DNA of 64,000 nucleotides from CAWKPF01 sp963851415. GTDB taxonomy: Bacteria > Acidobacteriota > Thermoanaerobaculia > Multivoradales > Multivoraceae. The stretch lies in assembly GCA_963851415.1 (NCBI GenBank), contig CAWKPF010000002.1:3658001-3722000 (forward strand). The letters are read 5' to 3'. Both the position numbers and the translations under genes were made by a program. Numbering within the stretch: the stretch's first letter is position 1; each line of letters starts with the position of its first letter. This document shows, piece after piece, positions 50,941 to 60,449 of the stretch. The notes beneath the pieces were generated by a model, which was not told where the DNA came from, ran no database searches, and saw only the letters and a program-made list of their open reading frames with translations.

Positions 50941-53133
50941 CTATTGCGTGTTGGTCGCTCCGCTGGCACTCTTGCGCCGGGCTCTCTCGATCAGGGCCTG
51001 GAAACGCGGCTCCTCACGCAGGGGATCGAGATCGGGATCGTTGTCGAGCCAGCCGATCTCACTCATCCCGTTGACGATCGACTCCTCGAGACAGTCGATC
51101 GCGCGTTCCTTCTCGCCGAGGTTCGAGTACACACAGGCGACGTTGTAGAGGGTGGCCGGATTGTGCGCGTCGACGAGGGTGGCCTTCTGCGCCCACTCGA
51201 GGGCCTTCTCGTGCTCCTCGACGAAGACCAGGACTCCGGCGCCCAGGTACATCGCCCGGGAGTCGTCGGGGTTGAGCTCGAGGTGTCGCTCGATCACCTC
51301 GAGAGCGCGCTCGTACCCCGCTCTGGCTTCTTCCGGTCGCTCGAGGGCCTTGAGGACCATGGCGGCGAAGTACGGCGCCTGGTAGTCCTCGGGGTTGATC
51401 TTCGCGGCCTGCTCGAACATCGACCTGGCCTCTTCGAGCTCTCCCTGGGCGAAGAGAGCGCGGGCGAACAGGTAGCGCGCCTCGTACAGTTTGGGATCGA
51501 GCTCGATGGCCTTCTCGAAGACCGCTCGAGCCTGGTCGAACTTCTTGGACAGCGAGAGGGCCAATCCGCGGGAAGCGTTCGCCTCTGCCGACTCCGGCTC
51601 CATCTCGATCGCCTGGCGACTCGCCCGGTCCGCCTCGCGCAGGTTGTCGTCGTTGGCCTCGAAGTACATGTAGAGAAACGAGCAGCAGTCAGCGACTCCA
51701 GCGTAGGCGCGCGCATAGGTCGGATCGATCACGATCGCCCGGGCAAACATCTGGCGGGCGAAGTCGAACCCCTCCTTGCGAAACTGATAGAAGAACTGCC
51801 GCCCGCGCAGGTAGTAGTCGTAGGCCTGGACGTCGGTGGTGCCCTTTTCCTTGCGCTTCTGCTCTTTGGTCTCCTTCTCTCCGGGGCCGAGCGTCACCTG
51901 GAGGGCCTCGACGATGCTCTCGGTGATCTCGTCCTGAATGGCGAAGATGTCCTCGAGCTTGCGATCGTAGCGCTCCGACCACAGGTGATAGCCGTCGGCG
52001 ACGTTGACCAACTGGGCGGTCACCCGCACCCTGTCGCCGGCCTTGCGCACGCTTCCCGACAAGACGGTGCTGACGTGGAGCCGGTTGCCGATCTCCTGCA
52101 GGTCGAGCTCGGTGTCCTTGAGCTGAAAGGAGGCAATGCGCGAGGCGACACGCAGTCCGTCGATCTTGACCAGGGCATTGATCAACTCTTCAGCGATGCC
52201 TTCGCAGAAGTAGCCCTGATCCTTCTCCGGGCTGAGGTCGGCGAAAGGCAGCACAGCCGTCGACGGGCCGGCCTTCCCGGCCTGGTCGGCGCTCTCGGCG
52301 ACCTCCTCGAGATCTCGCGCGAGGTCCCTGGCCGACTGGTAGCGCCGTCCCGGGTGCTTCTCCAGGCAGCGTTTGAGCACCCGGGCGAGCTGGTCGGGCA
52401 GCTCCACTCGCACGTCGGTCACGGCTGGCGGTGCGTCACGCAAGATGGCCGAGATGATCTCGGCCGAGGTGTCCCCGCGGAAGGGCCGTCGCCCGGTGAG
52501 CAGCTCGTAGAAGATGACGCCGAGCGCGAAGAGGTCGGCGCGCGGATCGGCGGGCTGACCCTGCACCTGTTCCGGCGCCATATAGGGAACCGTGCCCATC
52601 ACCATCCCCTGCTGGGTGAGGGTCCTGGTCGGCAGATCGGCACCGTCTTCGCCCCCGGGCCCCAGCTGGAGCTTGGCGAGTCCGAAATCGAGGACCTTGA
52701 TCCGGCCATCATTGCCGACCATCACGTTGGCAGGCTTCAGGTCCCGGTGGGTGATTCCCTTCTCGTGGGCGGCAGTCAACGCGCTGGCAAGCGGCAGGGC
52801 AATGTCGAAGAACTTCGCCAGGTCGACGCCTCTCGGGGGAAGCAGATCCTCGAGCGACTGACCTTCGACCAGCTCCATCGTGATGAATCGGCGTCCGCTG
52901 TCCTCCTCGACCGAGTAGAGGGTCACGATGCTCGGGTGGTTGAGCGATGCGACGACCTGGGCTTCGCGCTCGAAACGACGGAGTCGCTCAGGGTCCTCGG
53001 TCATCTCCTCGGGCAGCAGCTTGAGCGCGACGCGGCGCCCCAGGGTGGTGTCTTCGGCTTCGAACACCTCGCCCATGCCACCTTCGCCGAGCTTGCCGAG
53101 GATTCGATAGTGGGAGAGGGTCTCGCCGATCAT
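50941..53133 (-). CDS. Ser/Thr protein kinase with TolB-like and TPR domains
   Basis: 730 aa from ATG 53133. PknB-type kinase at residues ~1-275: GKLGEGGMGEVFEAED, VALKLL (ATP Lys), THRDLKPANVMV, LDFGLAKL, YMAPEQV. Then a TolB-like/adenylate-cyclase-associated segment (VLPFADLSPEKDQGYFCEGI; LHVSTVLSGSVRKAGDRVRV; YHLWSERYDRKLEDIFAIQDE), and five or more TPRs to the end (YEARYLFARALFAQGELEEA; PATLYNVACVYSNLGEKERA). No TM helix, so cytosolic. This three-part architecture is frequent in Acidobacteriota and Myxococcota. Divergent from the isomerase-like gene. Confidence 0.92.
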   Translation of the reverse strand: MIGETLSHYRILGKLGEGGMGEVFEAEDTTLGRRVALKLLPEEMTEDPERLRRFEREAQVVASLNHPSIVTLYSVEEDSGRRFITMELVEGQSLEDLLPPRGVDLAKFFDIALPLASALTAAHEKGITHRDLKPANVMVGNDGRIKVLDFGLAKLQLGPGGEDGADLPTRTLTQQGMVMGTVPYMAPEQVQGQPADPRADLFALGVIFYELLTGRRPFRGDTSAEIISAILRDAPPAVTDVRVELPDQLARVLKRCLEKHPGRRYQSARDLARDLEEVAESADQAGKAGPSTAVLPFADLSPEKDQGYFCEGIAEELINALVKIDGLRVASRIASFQLKDTELDLQEIGNRLHVSTVLSGSVRKAGDRVRVTAQLVNVADGYHLWSERYDRKLEDIFAIQDEITESIVEALQVTLGPGEKETKEQKRKEKGTTDVQAYDYYLRGRQFFYQFRKEGFDFARQMFARAIVIDPTYARAYAGVADCCSFLYMYFEANDDNLREADRASRQAIEMEPESAEANASRGLALSLSKKFDQARAVFEKAIELDPKLYEARYLFARALFAQGELEEARSMFEQAAKINPEDYQAPYFAAMVLKALERPEEARAGYERALEVIERHLELNPDDSRAMYLGAGVLVFVEEHEKALEWAQKATLVDAHNPATLYNVACVYSNLGEKERAIDCLEESIVNGMSEIGWLDNDPDLDPLREEPRFQALIERARRKSASGATNTQ

Positions 53134-53297
53134 GTGTCGCCCTGAGTCGTTTTTGTTTGGGCAAGTACAGACCCCGATTGTACGACCTCTTCGCGGAGAG
53201 AGGGCGCAGAAAAGGGGGCATTTCGGAGCCGAAGCTCGAGATCCGAATCGCCGATCCTCTCTCGGCCTTGGACTCTGAGAAGGCTTATCATGCCCAG

Positions 53298-53951
53298 ATG
53301 AGCAACGAGATCGATCTCTACTGGTCCTTCCGCAGTCCCTACTCCTACCTCGCGACGCCACGCCTGCGCGAGCTCGTCCAGGAGACGGGCGCCGACCTCG
53401 TGGTCAAGCCCGTGCTTCCGATCGCGGTGCGCATTCCGGGCTTCTTCGACACGGTCAACCCGCTCTGGCCGCCCTACCTGATGCGTGATGTGGCCCGGCT
53501 GGCCGAGTTTCACGGGATGAAGATCTCGTGGCCCCGCCCGGATCCGATCGTGCAGGACTTCTCCACGCGCCAGGTGGCCGCCGAACAGCCCTACATCCAT
53601 CGGTTGACTCGCCTGGGCGTCGCCGCCGCTGACCGCGGCAAGGGGCTCGACTTCCTCTACGAGGTCTCACACCTGATCTGGGACGGCAGTGTGGACGGTT
53701 GGGACCAGGGTGATCATCTCGCCGAGGCGACGCGGCGTGCGGGGCTCGATCTGGCGCAGCTCGATGCCGAGACTGCCGCCAATGCCGGGGCGTTCGACCA
53801 GCGCATCGAGCAGAACCAGAAGGACCTCGAGGCCGCCGGCCATTGGGGGGTGCCGACGATGGTGTTCGAGGGCGAGCCGTTCTTCGGGCAGGATCGAGTC
53901 GACCTCTTGCGCTGGCGACTGGAGCAGCGCCGACCCCAGCAGACCACCTGA
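53298..53951 (+). CDS. HCCA-isomerase/DsbA-like thioredoxin-fold protein
   Basis: 217 aa from ATG 53298. IDLYWSFRSPYSYLATPRL has the Ser-Pro-Tyr(S)-Tyr pattern of 2-hydroxychromene-2-carboxylate isomerase and kappa-class GST (Ser in place of the DsbA Cys). HWGVPTMVFEGEPFFGQDR is the cis-Pro and C-terminal motif. It should act on glutathione or an aromatic/disulfide-like substrate. The open frame extends upstream to 53157 but lacks conserved residues there. Confidence 0.85.
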   Translation: MSNEIDLYWSFRSPYSYLATPRLRELVQETGADLVVKPVLPIAVRIPGFFDTVNPLWPPYLMRDVARLAEFHGMKISWPRPDPIVQDFSTRQVAAEQPYIHRLTRLGVAAADRGKGLDFLYEVSHLIWDGSVDGWDQGDHLAEATRRAGLDLAQLDAETAANAGAFDQRIEQNQKDLEAAGHWGVPTMVFEGEPFFGQDRVDLLRWRLEQRRPQQTT

Positions 53952-54051
53952 GTCACCTCGCGGCTCGGAGACTCTTCTCGGCCCACGGCTTTACGTCGTT
54001 CCTCTGGCATTGTCCAAGAAGTGGCTCCGGCGGGAGCGACTGCCTAGCGAC

Positions 54052-55320
54052 TCAGGGAAGCTCCAACGCGACCAGCGACTCCTGATCTCGCGCCAGGAGA
54101 GTGCGCCCGACGAGCGTCGGAGGTGTCCAGGCTCGGCTGTCGAAGACGTCAGCCTGAGCGTGGATGTCGAGGCCATCGGGGGTCGGAGTGGCGAGGGTCA
54201 GGACGCCGTCCTCGTCGAGCGCGATCAACTTGCCGTCGGCGAGCAGATGGAAGGCTCGTGCAATCTCGCGGGTGCGATAGACGATCTCACCGGTCTCGAT
54301 GTCGACCCCGGTGAAGGGAACCGGACCGAAGTCGCCGTTGGAGCCCCAGACCACGCCGCCGATCCGGATCGCGTTGCCGATGTGGATGCGCATCTGCTGG
54401 TGGGCCCAGAGCTCCTCCACTGAGGTCTTCCCGTTCGACTGCTCGAGACGGAGAACACGGCTGCCTCCGTTGTAGGCCGACGACAGGAAGAGCAGATGAT
54501 CGTCCGGACTCCAGATCGGAACGCTGATGTTCAACCCGTATTGCGTTGCATGGGGGTGACTCCACAGTCTGGTGCCGTCTTCCGGAGACAGGCCGACGAT
54601 CTCGCTGGTGTTGAGGAAGACCAGTTGACTCTGGCCGTCGAGGTCGATCAGCAGCGGGGAAGAGTAGCCGTTCTCGAAGTCCTGGTTCGCCCAGACCACC
54701 GTGCCGGTGCGTGAGTCGATCGCCGCGATGCCCTGTCCCTTGCCGCCGACCGGCACGATCAGCAGTGTTCCGAGGAGCAGGGGATTGTTGGAGTACCCGC
54801 GGTCCATCTCGGTGCCGCCCATTTCGCGAATGAGCTCTGTACGCCAGAGCTGCTCGCCGCTCTCTGCGTCGTACGCGGTGAGATCGCCGAAGATACCGGC
54901 GGCAATCACTCGGCCTTCGACCAGCGTTGGCGTGACATGAGGGCCGACTCCGTGCTCCATTCGATGGTAGGAGGCAAACGGGGCCGCATGGCGTCTCTCC
55001 CAGAGGGTCTCCCCGTTGTCGAGACGTGCGGCGACGATCACTTCGTCATCGCCGTCGCGGTACAGGGTGAACAGGCGATCGCCACCGACCGCGATGCCCG
55101 AGTAGCCCTCGCCCAGTGGTCGCTTCCACAGCGCTCGGGGTCCGTCCTCGGGCCATTCGGTGCCCAGGGTCGGAGCTTCGACCTTGAAGTTCCGCGCCGG
55201 CCCGCCCATCTGAGGCCAGTCCGACGCCGTTGCGGGAGCGACGGGGGAGAGAATCATCAGTGAAACGAGGGCGAGGGAAGGAGCATTCAAGGAGACGGGT
55301 GAAGTGGCTCGGGTTTTCAT
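54052..55320 (-). CDS. Secreted PQQ-like beta-propeller protein
   Basis: 422 aa from ATG 55320; ATG 55335 is five codons upstream and cannot be excluded. Signal peptide LALVSLMILSPVAPATAS. Propeller blades show the PQQ-repeat pattern: VIVAARLDNGETLWERR, LTAYDAESGEQLWRTEL, IAAIDSRTGTVVWANQ and VDIETGEIVYRTREI. No dehydrogenase catalytic residues or heme motif are seen. Typical of periplasmic outer-membrane-assembly (BamB-like) or binding proteins in this kind of genome. Confidence 0.82.
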   Translation of the reverse strand: MKTRATSPVSLNAPSLALVSLMILSPVAPATASDWPQMGGPARNFKVEAPTLGTEWPEDGPRALWKRPLGEGYSGIAVGGDRLFTLYRDGDDEVIVAARLDNGETLWERRHAAPFASYHRMEHGVGPHVTPTLVEGRVIAAGIFGDLTAYDAESGEQLWRTELIREMGGTEMDRGYSNNPLLLGTLLIVPVGGKGQGIAAIDSRTGTVVWANQDFENGYSSPLLIDLDGQSQLVFLNTSEIVGLSPEDGTRLWSHPHATQYGLNISVPIWSPDDHLLFLSSAYNGGSRVLRLEQSNGKTSVEELWAHQQMRIHIGNAIRIGGVVWGSNGDFGPVPFTGVDIETGEIVYRTREIARAFHLLADGKLIALDEDGVLTLATPTPDGLDIHAQADVFDSRAWTPPTLVGRTLLARDQESLVALELP

Positions 55321-55525
55321 GGGACTGCCGTCCATCGTCGGGAGTGTGAGGGAGCGGGTCTTGCAGCACGACCGCCTGTGCAGGTCGCCATTCTAGCGGG
55401 GAGTCCCTCATGGAGTGCTCTGGCGCTTCGGATCGCGATACCATGACCGCTCCCGACTTCGGAACCCGCGCCCGAGTTCTTCGGCGCCCATGCGGCGCTC
55501 CTCACCTCGAGTGGCCTTACACTCC

Positions 55526-57541
55526 ATGAGCAAGAACGTCTCCATCCGTCGCTCGCTGCTCTCGAGTCTCGTGCCGATTGTCCTCCTCCTCGGGACAGTG
55601 CTCGTGGCGATGAGCTGGATCGCCAGCCAGCGTACGGTGCGCCGGTTCTCGGCTTCGCTGATCGAGCAGACCGAAGAACGCACACAGGCTCAACTGCGTG
55701 GCCTGTTCCGTCCGGTCGAGCGGATGGTCGAGCTCCTCGAGCAGTGGTCTGCCGCGGGTCTGGTGGACCTCGACGATCCCGAAGCGGTCGATCGTGCGCT
55801 GATGCCTCTATTGCGAGAGTACCCGTGGACTTCTTCCGCCATCCTCGCAGATCAGAGCGGTCGCGAGCACATGCTGCTGCATTCGGGCACCTCGTGGCGA
55901 ACCCGTCAGCTGTGGCGCGACGAATGGCAGGGCCGCGTCCGAGTGTGGGAATGGACCGACGACGATCCTGCGCGGCGCGCTTCCGAGGAGAGCCTCGACT
56001 ACGATCCGCGGACCCGCCCCTGGTTCGTAGGGGCTCGTGAAAGTCTGGAGCAGGGGGCCGGGATCCATTGGACCGAGCCCTACACGTTCTTCACCACCGG
56101 TGAGCCCGGGATCACGGCCTCCCTCGCCTTTCGCGGTGGAGACGGACTCCTGCGCGTGGTCGCGGTGGATCTCCGGCTGGTGGACATCTCTCGCTTCACG
56201 ACGGAGATCGAAGTCCACCGGCGAGGCCGTGTGTACGTGACTACCGAAGAGGGTCTCCTCCTCGGTCTCCCCCTGGGCTCGGCGGCGGAGGCCGAGGCCA
56301 TGCTGGAGCGACCCGCCAGTCTGTCTTCTCCTCTGGCTCGAGACGCGGCAGCCGCTCTCGAGATCGGCGACGACGACACTTCGCTCCCGACGAGGTTCCG
56401 CAGCGGTGGCGAGAACTGGTGGGGCCAGGTCGGCCCCTTCGATCTGGGCGGTGGTCGGCGACTGCTGATCGGCGTGGTGGTTCCGGAAGCCGAGCTGCTG
56501 GGCGATCTGCGCCTTCAGCGTTGGCTCATGGGCGGCGTCACGCTCCTCGTGCTGGGGCTCGCGATGAGTCGCGCCGTCACGCTGGCGCGACGGTTCAGCC
56601 AGCCGATCGAAGCGTTGGCCAACGAGAGCGAGCGCATCGCGACCGGCGATCTGGAGCCGGGGACGCCGATCGAGAGCTCGTTGCTGGAGGTCGACCGATT
56701 GGCCGAGTCGCACGAGCACATGCGGGTCGGACTTCAGACGCTGCTCAAGATCGAGCACGACCTGCAGCTCGCTCGTCGGATCCAGCAGAACACCTTTCCC
56801 GAGACGCTCCCCGAGTTGGCCGGCTTCGATATCGACGCCTGGAACGACCCGGCCGACGAGACGGGCGGCGACACCTACGATGTGATCGGGATGAAGGGCG
56901 CTTCGGTCGCGGACCGCATCCTCCTCGAGGAAGGCTCCGCGGGGGAGGCGGTGCTGCTGCTGGCCGACGCGACCGGGCACGGCATCGGTCCTGCGCTCTC
57001 GGCGACCCAGCTTCGCGCCATGCTGCGGGTTGCCGTGCGGGTGACTTCCGACATCGCAGCCATCGGCAAGATGCTCAACGAACAGACCCACCAGGACCTC
57101 CCTGCCGGTCACTTCATCACGACCTGGCTGGGATTCGTCGATGTCAAGACCCACACCCTGACCAGCTTCAGTGCGGGGCAGGCGCCCCTGCTGCACTATC
57201 GAGCCTCGGAGGACGAGGTTCGCGAGCTGGCCGCAGACACGATTCCGCTGGGCATGATGCCGGTCATCAACCACCCGCCGATCGAGCCGTTCGTGATGGA
57301 GCCCGGCGACATCTTCGCAGTGATGTCGGATGGCATCTACGAGGCCGAGAACGCGGCGCAAGAGCAGTTCGAGACCGCGCGCACGATCGAGGTTCTCTAT
57401 CGCAACCGGCATCGCTCTGCAGCCGAGATTTCCGTGGCCATCAGAGAAGCGGTGGAGGAATTCACCGGTGGTCTGCCGGCCAACGACGACCGTACGATTG
57501 TCATCCTCAAGAGAATCGCTGAGTCCGACCCACAGCCCTGA
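55526..57541 (+). CDS. Cache-HAMP-SpoIIE PP2C phosphatase
   Basis: 671 aa from ATG 55526; ATG 55490 is possible. TM1 (SLVPIVLLLGTVLVAMSWIA), then a dCache-like sensor: DYDPRTRPWFVGA and WTEPYTFFTTGEPGITAS are hallmark strings. TM2 (WLMGGVTLLVLGLAMS) leads to HAMP (FSQPIEALANESERIATGDL) and SpoIIE phosphatase: DETGGDTYDVIG, LADATGHGIGPALSATQLRA, LPANDDRTIVILKR. Metal-binding Asp residues are present. It should sense a small extracellular ligand and dephosphorylate an anti-anti-sigma factor. It overlaps nothing; the acyl-CoA dehydrogenase follows at 8 nt. Confidence 0.9.
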   Translation: MSKNVSIRRSLLSSLVPIVLLLGTVLVAMSWIASQRTVRRFSASLIEQTEERTQAQLRGLFRPVERMVELLEQWSAAGLVDLDDPEAVDRALMPLLREYPWTSSAILADQSGREHMLLHSGTSWRTRQLWRDEWQGRVRVWEWTDDDPARRASEESLDYDPRTRPWFVGARESLEQGAGIHWTEPYTFFTTGEPGITASLAFRGGDGLLRVVAVDLRLVDISRFTTEIEVHRRGRVYVTTEEGLLLGLPLGSAAEAEAMLERPASLSSPLARDAAAALEIGDDDTSLPTRFRSGGENWWGQVGPFDLGGGRRLLIGVVVPEAELLGDLRLQRWLMGGVTLLVLGLAMSRAVTLARRFSQPIEALANESERIATGDLEPGTPIESSLLEVDRLAESHEHMRVGLQTLLKIEHDLQLARRIQQNTFPETLPELAGFDIDAWNDPADETGGDTYDVIGMKGASVADRILLEEGSAGEAVLLLADATGHGIGPALSATQLRAMLRVAVRVTSDIAAIGKMLNEQTHQDLPAGHFITTWLGFVDVKTHTLTSFSAGQAPLLHYRASEDEVRELAADTIPLGMMPVINHPPIEPFVMEPGDIFAVMSDGIYEAENAAQEQFETARTIEVLYRNRHRSAAEISVAIREAVEEFTGGLPANDDRTIVILKRIAESDPQP

Positions 57542-57548
57542 GGTACTC

Positions 57549-58817
57549 ATGAACTTCGACATCCCCCCCGATCTCGCGGACTACCTCCTGGAGCTCGACG
57601 AGTTCATCGAGCGCGAGATCCGTCCGCTCGAGCAGGCCGACGACAACATCCGTTTCTTCGATCATCGCCGCGAGGATGCCCGCACCGATTGGGACCGTGG
57701 GGGCCTCCCCAACGAAGAGTGGGAGGCGCTCCTGCGGGAGGCCCGGCGTCGTGCCGACGCTGCGGGGCACTACCGGTATCCACTCCCCGAGGAGCTCGGC
57801 GGGAAGAATGGCACCAATCTCGGCATGGCCGTCATTCGGGAGCATCTCGCCGCCAAGGGACTGGGGCTGCACAACGATCTGCAGAACGAGCACTCGATCG
57901 TGGCCAACAACGTCGGCGCGCTCCTGATGCTCGCCTATGGGTCCGAGGAGCAGAAGGAGCGCTTCCTCGACGGACTCCTCGAGGGCACGACCGGATTCGC
58001 CTTCGGCATCACCGAGCCGGAGCACGGTTCCGATGCCACCCACATGGAGACCACCGCGGTGCGCGACGGCGAGGGCTGGCGGATCAACGGTGAGAAGACC
58101 TGGAACACCGGAATCCACAAGGCTCCCTATGATCTGATCTTCGCCCGTACCGGCGGCAAGGCGGGGGACGGCCAGGGAATCAGCTGCTTTCTCGTGCCGA
58201 CCGATGCCGAAGGCTTCAAGGTCGAGGAGTATCTCTGGACCTTCAACATGCCGAGCGATCACGGACGGGTCTCGCTGAGCGACGTCTATGTCGAGGACTC
58301 GGCCGTGTTCGGGGGAGAGGGTCGAGGGCTCCAGGTCGTGCAGCATTTCTTCAACGAGAATCGGATCCGCCAGGCGGCCTCGAGTCTGGGTGCCGCCCAG
58401 TTCTGTATCGATCGATCGGTAGCGTATGCCCGGAAGCGCAAGCCTTTCGGCAAGGCTTTGGCCACCAATCAGGCGATCCAGTTTCCCCTGGTCGAGCTCC
58501 AGACTCAGTGCGAGATGCTGCGCGCATTGATTCACAAGACGGCCTGGATGATGGACACCTACGGCAACTTCTCGGTCTCCGACAAAGTGTCGATGTGCAA
58601 CTACTGGTCGAATCGCATGTGCTGCGAGGCCGCGGATCGGGCCATGCAGGTGCACGGCGGAATGGGCTACTCCCGTCATGAGCCCTTCGAGCACATCTAT
58701 CGCCACCATCGTCGCTACCGCATCACCGAGGGGGCGGAGGAGATCCAGATGCGCCGGGTGGCGGGCTACATGTTCGGTTTCATGAAGCAGCAGGCGCCCA
58801 AGGGCGTCACCGAGTAG
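57549..58817 (+). CDS. Acyl-CoA dehydrogenase (FadE-like)
   Basis: 422 aa; GAGG lies five nt before ATG 57549. ACAD fold: FAFGITEPEHGSDATHM (FAD/substrate loop), WRINGEKTWNTGIHKA, RKPFGKALATNQAIQF, MQVHGGMGYSRHEPFE. The C-terminal YRITEGAEEIQMRRVAGYM holds the probable catalytic Glu (TEG.EEIQ aligns with YEGT..IQ). FAD-dependent oxidation of an acyl-CoA. The N-terminus (IPPDLADYLLELDEFIE) is of the ACAD10/11- or FadE2-like branch. Probably co-transcribed with the SpoIIE phosphatase gene. Confidence 0.9.
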   Translation: MNFDIPPDLADYLLELDEFIEREIRPLEQADDNIRFFDHRREDARTDWDRGGLPNEEWEALLREARRRADAAGHYRYPLPEELGGKNGTNLGMAVIREHLAAKGLGLHNDLQNEHSIVANNVGALLMLAYGSEEQKERFLDGLLEGTTGFAFGITEPEHGSDATHMETTAVRDGEGWRINGEKTWNTGIHKAPYDLIFARTGGKAGDGQGISCFLVPTDAEGFKVEEYLWTFNMPSDHGRVSLSDVYVEDSAVFGGEGRGLQVVQHFFNENRIRQAASSLGAAQFCIDRSVAYARKRKPFGKALATNQAIQFPLVELQTQCEMLRALIHKTAWMMDTYGNFSVSDKVSMCNYWSNRMCCEAADRAMQVHGGMGYSRHEPFEHIYRHHRRYRITEGAEEIQMRRVAGYMFGFMKQQAPKGVTE

Positions 58818-58936
58818 CGGCCGCCGGGAAGAATGCCCGGGTTTTTCTGGTTGGTGAAACCAGTGGTGAGCTTTGTGCGTAGAAGCGCATGTATACGGTG
58901 TTACACTGCTCCCTCAATCCCAGGAGATCACCCCCC

Positions 58937-59362
58937 GTGAATAGCTCGAAAACGAAGACCCTCGTCCCGATTCTGGCCGCTTTGTTCGCTCTCGTTCTGA
59001 TCGCCCCCGTGGCCCAGGCCGAGACTCCTCTCGAAGAGGCCCAGGGCCACCTCGACGATGCCCTCGCCAAGCTCGACGTCGCCGTGGTGTCCTACCAGGA
59101 CGGCAGTCCCAAGAAGGCCAAGAAGCAGGTCACCAATGCGATCAGCGACATGTCGGAGGCGCTCGAGCTCTTCCGTGACGAGGCGATCAACGATCAGCAA
59201 CGCAAAGCGGTAGAGGAGCTGCGTCAGTCTCGCCACAAGTTGGCGCAGGTCGTGCTGAACCTCGACGGCAAGAACTTCGAAACCGCGGAGAAGCAGTTTC
59301 AGGAGGCGATCGAGGCCTACAGGAAGGCCCGAGAGATCGCGATCGGTTCGATCGACTCCTAG
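58937..59362 (+). CDS. Small secreted helical protein
   Basis: 141 aa from GTG 58937; AGGAG is 10 nt upstream. Signal peptide LVPILAALFALVLIAPVAQA. The mature ~115 residues are helical and rich in Ala, Glu and Lys (LEEAQGHLDDALAKLDVAV; FETAEKQFQEAIEAYRKA), like a single TPR-like or small four-helix bundle protein. No catalytic motif. Possibly a periplasmic scaffold. The luciferase-like gene starts four nt after its stop. Confidence 0.72.
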   Translation: MNSSKTKTLVPILAALFALVLIAPVAQAETPLEEAQGHLDDALAKLDVAVVSYQDGSPKKAKKQVTNAISDMSEALELFRDEAINDQQRKAVEELRQSRHKLAQVVLNLDGKNFETAEKQFQEAIEAYRKAREIAIGSIDS

Positions 59363-59366
59363 GCGC

Positions 59367-60422
59367 ATGAGGACCGCCGTCTCCATCGGTAGCGCCTACT
59401 ACTCGGGAGACGACTGGCAGGCTCTGGTCGACTACACCCTCGAGGCCGAGCGTCTCGGAGTGGACCAGGCCTGGTCGGCCGAGGCCTGGGGGATGGACGC
59501 TGTCGTCCCCCTGGCGTACCTGGCTGCGAGGACCGAGCGCATCCAGCTCGGCACCGGGATCGCACAGATCACCGCGCGAGTTCCGACCATGACTGCGATG
59601 ACCGCCCAGAGTCTGGCCACGGTCTCCGACGGTCGCTTCCTGCTCGGACTCGGAGTCAGTGGCCCGCAAGTGGTGGAGGGACTTCACGGCGCGGCCTTCG
59701 CCCAGCCCCTGGCGCGCCTGCGCGAGTTCGTCGACATCGTTCGACTCGGCCTGTCGGGTGAGCGAGTGCACTACGAAGGGCGGCACTACGTGCTGCCACG
59801 CCCCGGTGGGGAAGGCAAGCCGATTCGACTCTCGCAGCCGCCTCGGCCCGATCTCCCCATCTATCTCGCGACTCTGGGTCCGAAGGCACTCGAGTTCACC
59901 GGCGAGGCCGCCAACGGTTGGCTGGGCACCTCGTTCGTTCCCGAGCACGCCGACGTATTCCTGGATGCGCTGCGGGCAGGTGCGACCCGAGCCGGGCGCT
60001 CTCTCTCCGAGATCGACGTCCAGGTGGCGACCGGGATCGAGATCGGTGATGACGTCGATCGGCTGGTCGAAGAGCGGCGTCCGGCGATGGCGTTCACCCT
60101 CGGTGGCATGGGCTCGGCGAAGACCAACTTCTACAACGAGGCGTTCTGCCGTGCCGGCTACGAGGAGCCGGCTCGGGAGGTCCAGCGGCTCTGGATCGAA
60201 CGCAAGCGTGACCAGGCCGCTGCCCGAGTGCCGGACGAGATGATCCTACGCACCAACTTGATCGGCACCGAGGAGATGGTGCGCGGGCGCATCCGGGCTT
60301 ATCGCGACGCCGGTGTCGACACGTTGCGTCTGGTGCCTGGAGGGAGCAGTTGGAAGGAGAAGCTCGGCCACCTCGAACGAGGGCTCGACGTGTTGCGAAG
60401 CGAAGTCGACAGCTGGCGTTGA
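59367..60422 (+). CDS. LLM-class (luciferase-like) flavin oxidoreductase
   Basis: 351 aa. TIM-barrel bacterial-luciferase-like family: LEAERLGVDQAWSAEAWGMD, RIQLGTGIAQITARVPTMTA, GRFLLGLGVSGPQVVEGLHG and LPIYLATLGPKALEFTGE. The strings resemble the F420-dependent branch (as in mycobacterial TIGR03857/MER-like proteins). Cofactor may be F420 or FMN; F420 biosynthesis genes are not in the window. Substrate unknown. Confidence 0.85.
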   Translation: MRTAVSIGSAYYSGDDWQALVDYTLEAERLGVDQAWSAEAWGMDAVVPLAYLAARTERIQLGTGIAQITARVPTMTAMTAQSLATVSDGRFLLGLGVSGPQVVEGLHGAAFAQPLARLREFVDIVRLGLSGERVHYEGRHYVLPRPGGEGKPIRLSQPPRPDLPIYLATLGPKALEFTGEAANGWLGTSFVPEHADVFLDALRAGATRAGRSLSEIDVQVATGIEIGDDVDRLVEERRPAMAFTLGGMGSAKTNFYNEAFCRAGYEEPAREVQRLWIERKRDQAAARVPDEMILRTNLIGTEEMVRGRIRAYRDAGVDTLRLVPGGSSWKEKLGHLERGLDVLRSEVDSWR

Positions 60423-60449
60423 GAACGCGGCTGGCAACCTCGGCACGGA

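Noticed and set aside
54023..54042. GCTCC-GGCG-GGAGC hairpin between convergent genes
   Set aside because: Only five base pairs and no T-tract; common by chance at this G+C.
58873..58906. TTGTGC and TATACG or TTACAC as a promoter for the small secreted helical protein
   Set aside because: Spacers of 13 and 22 nt do not fit sigma-70.
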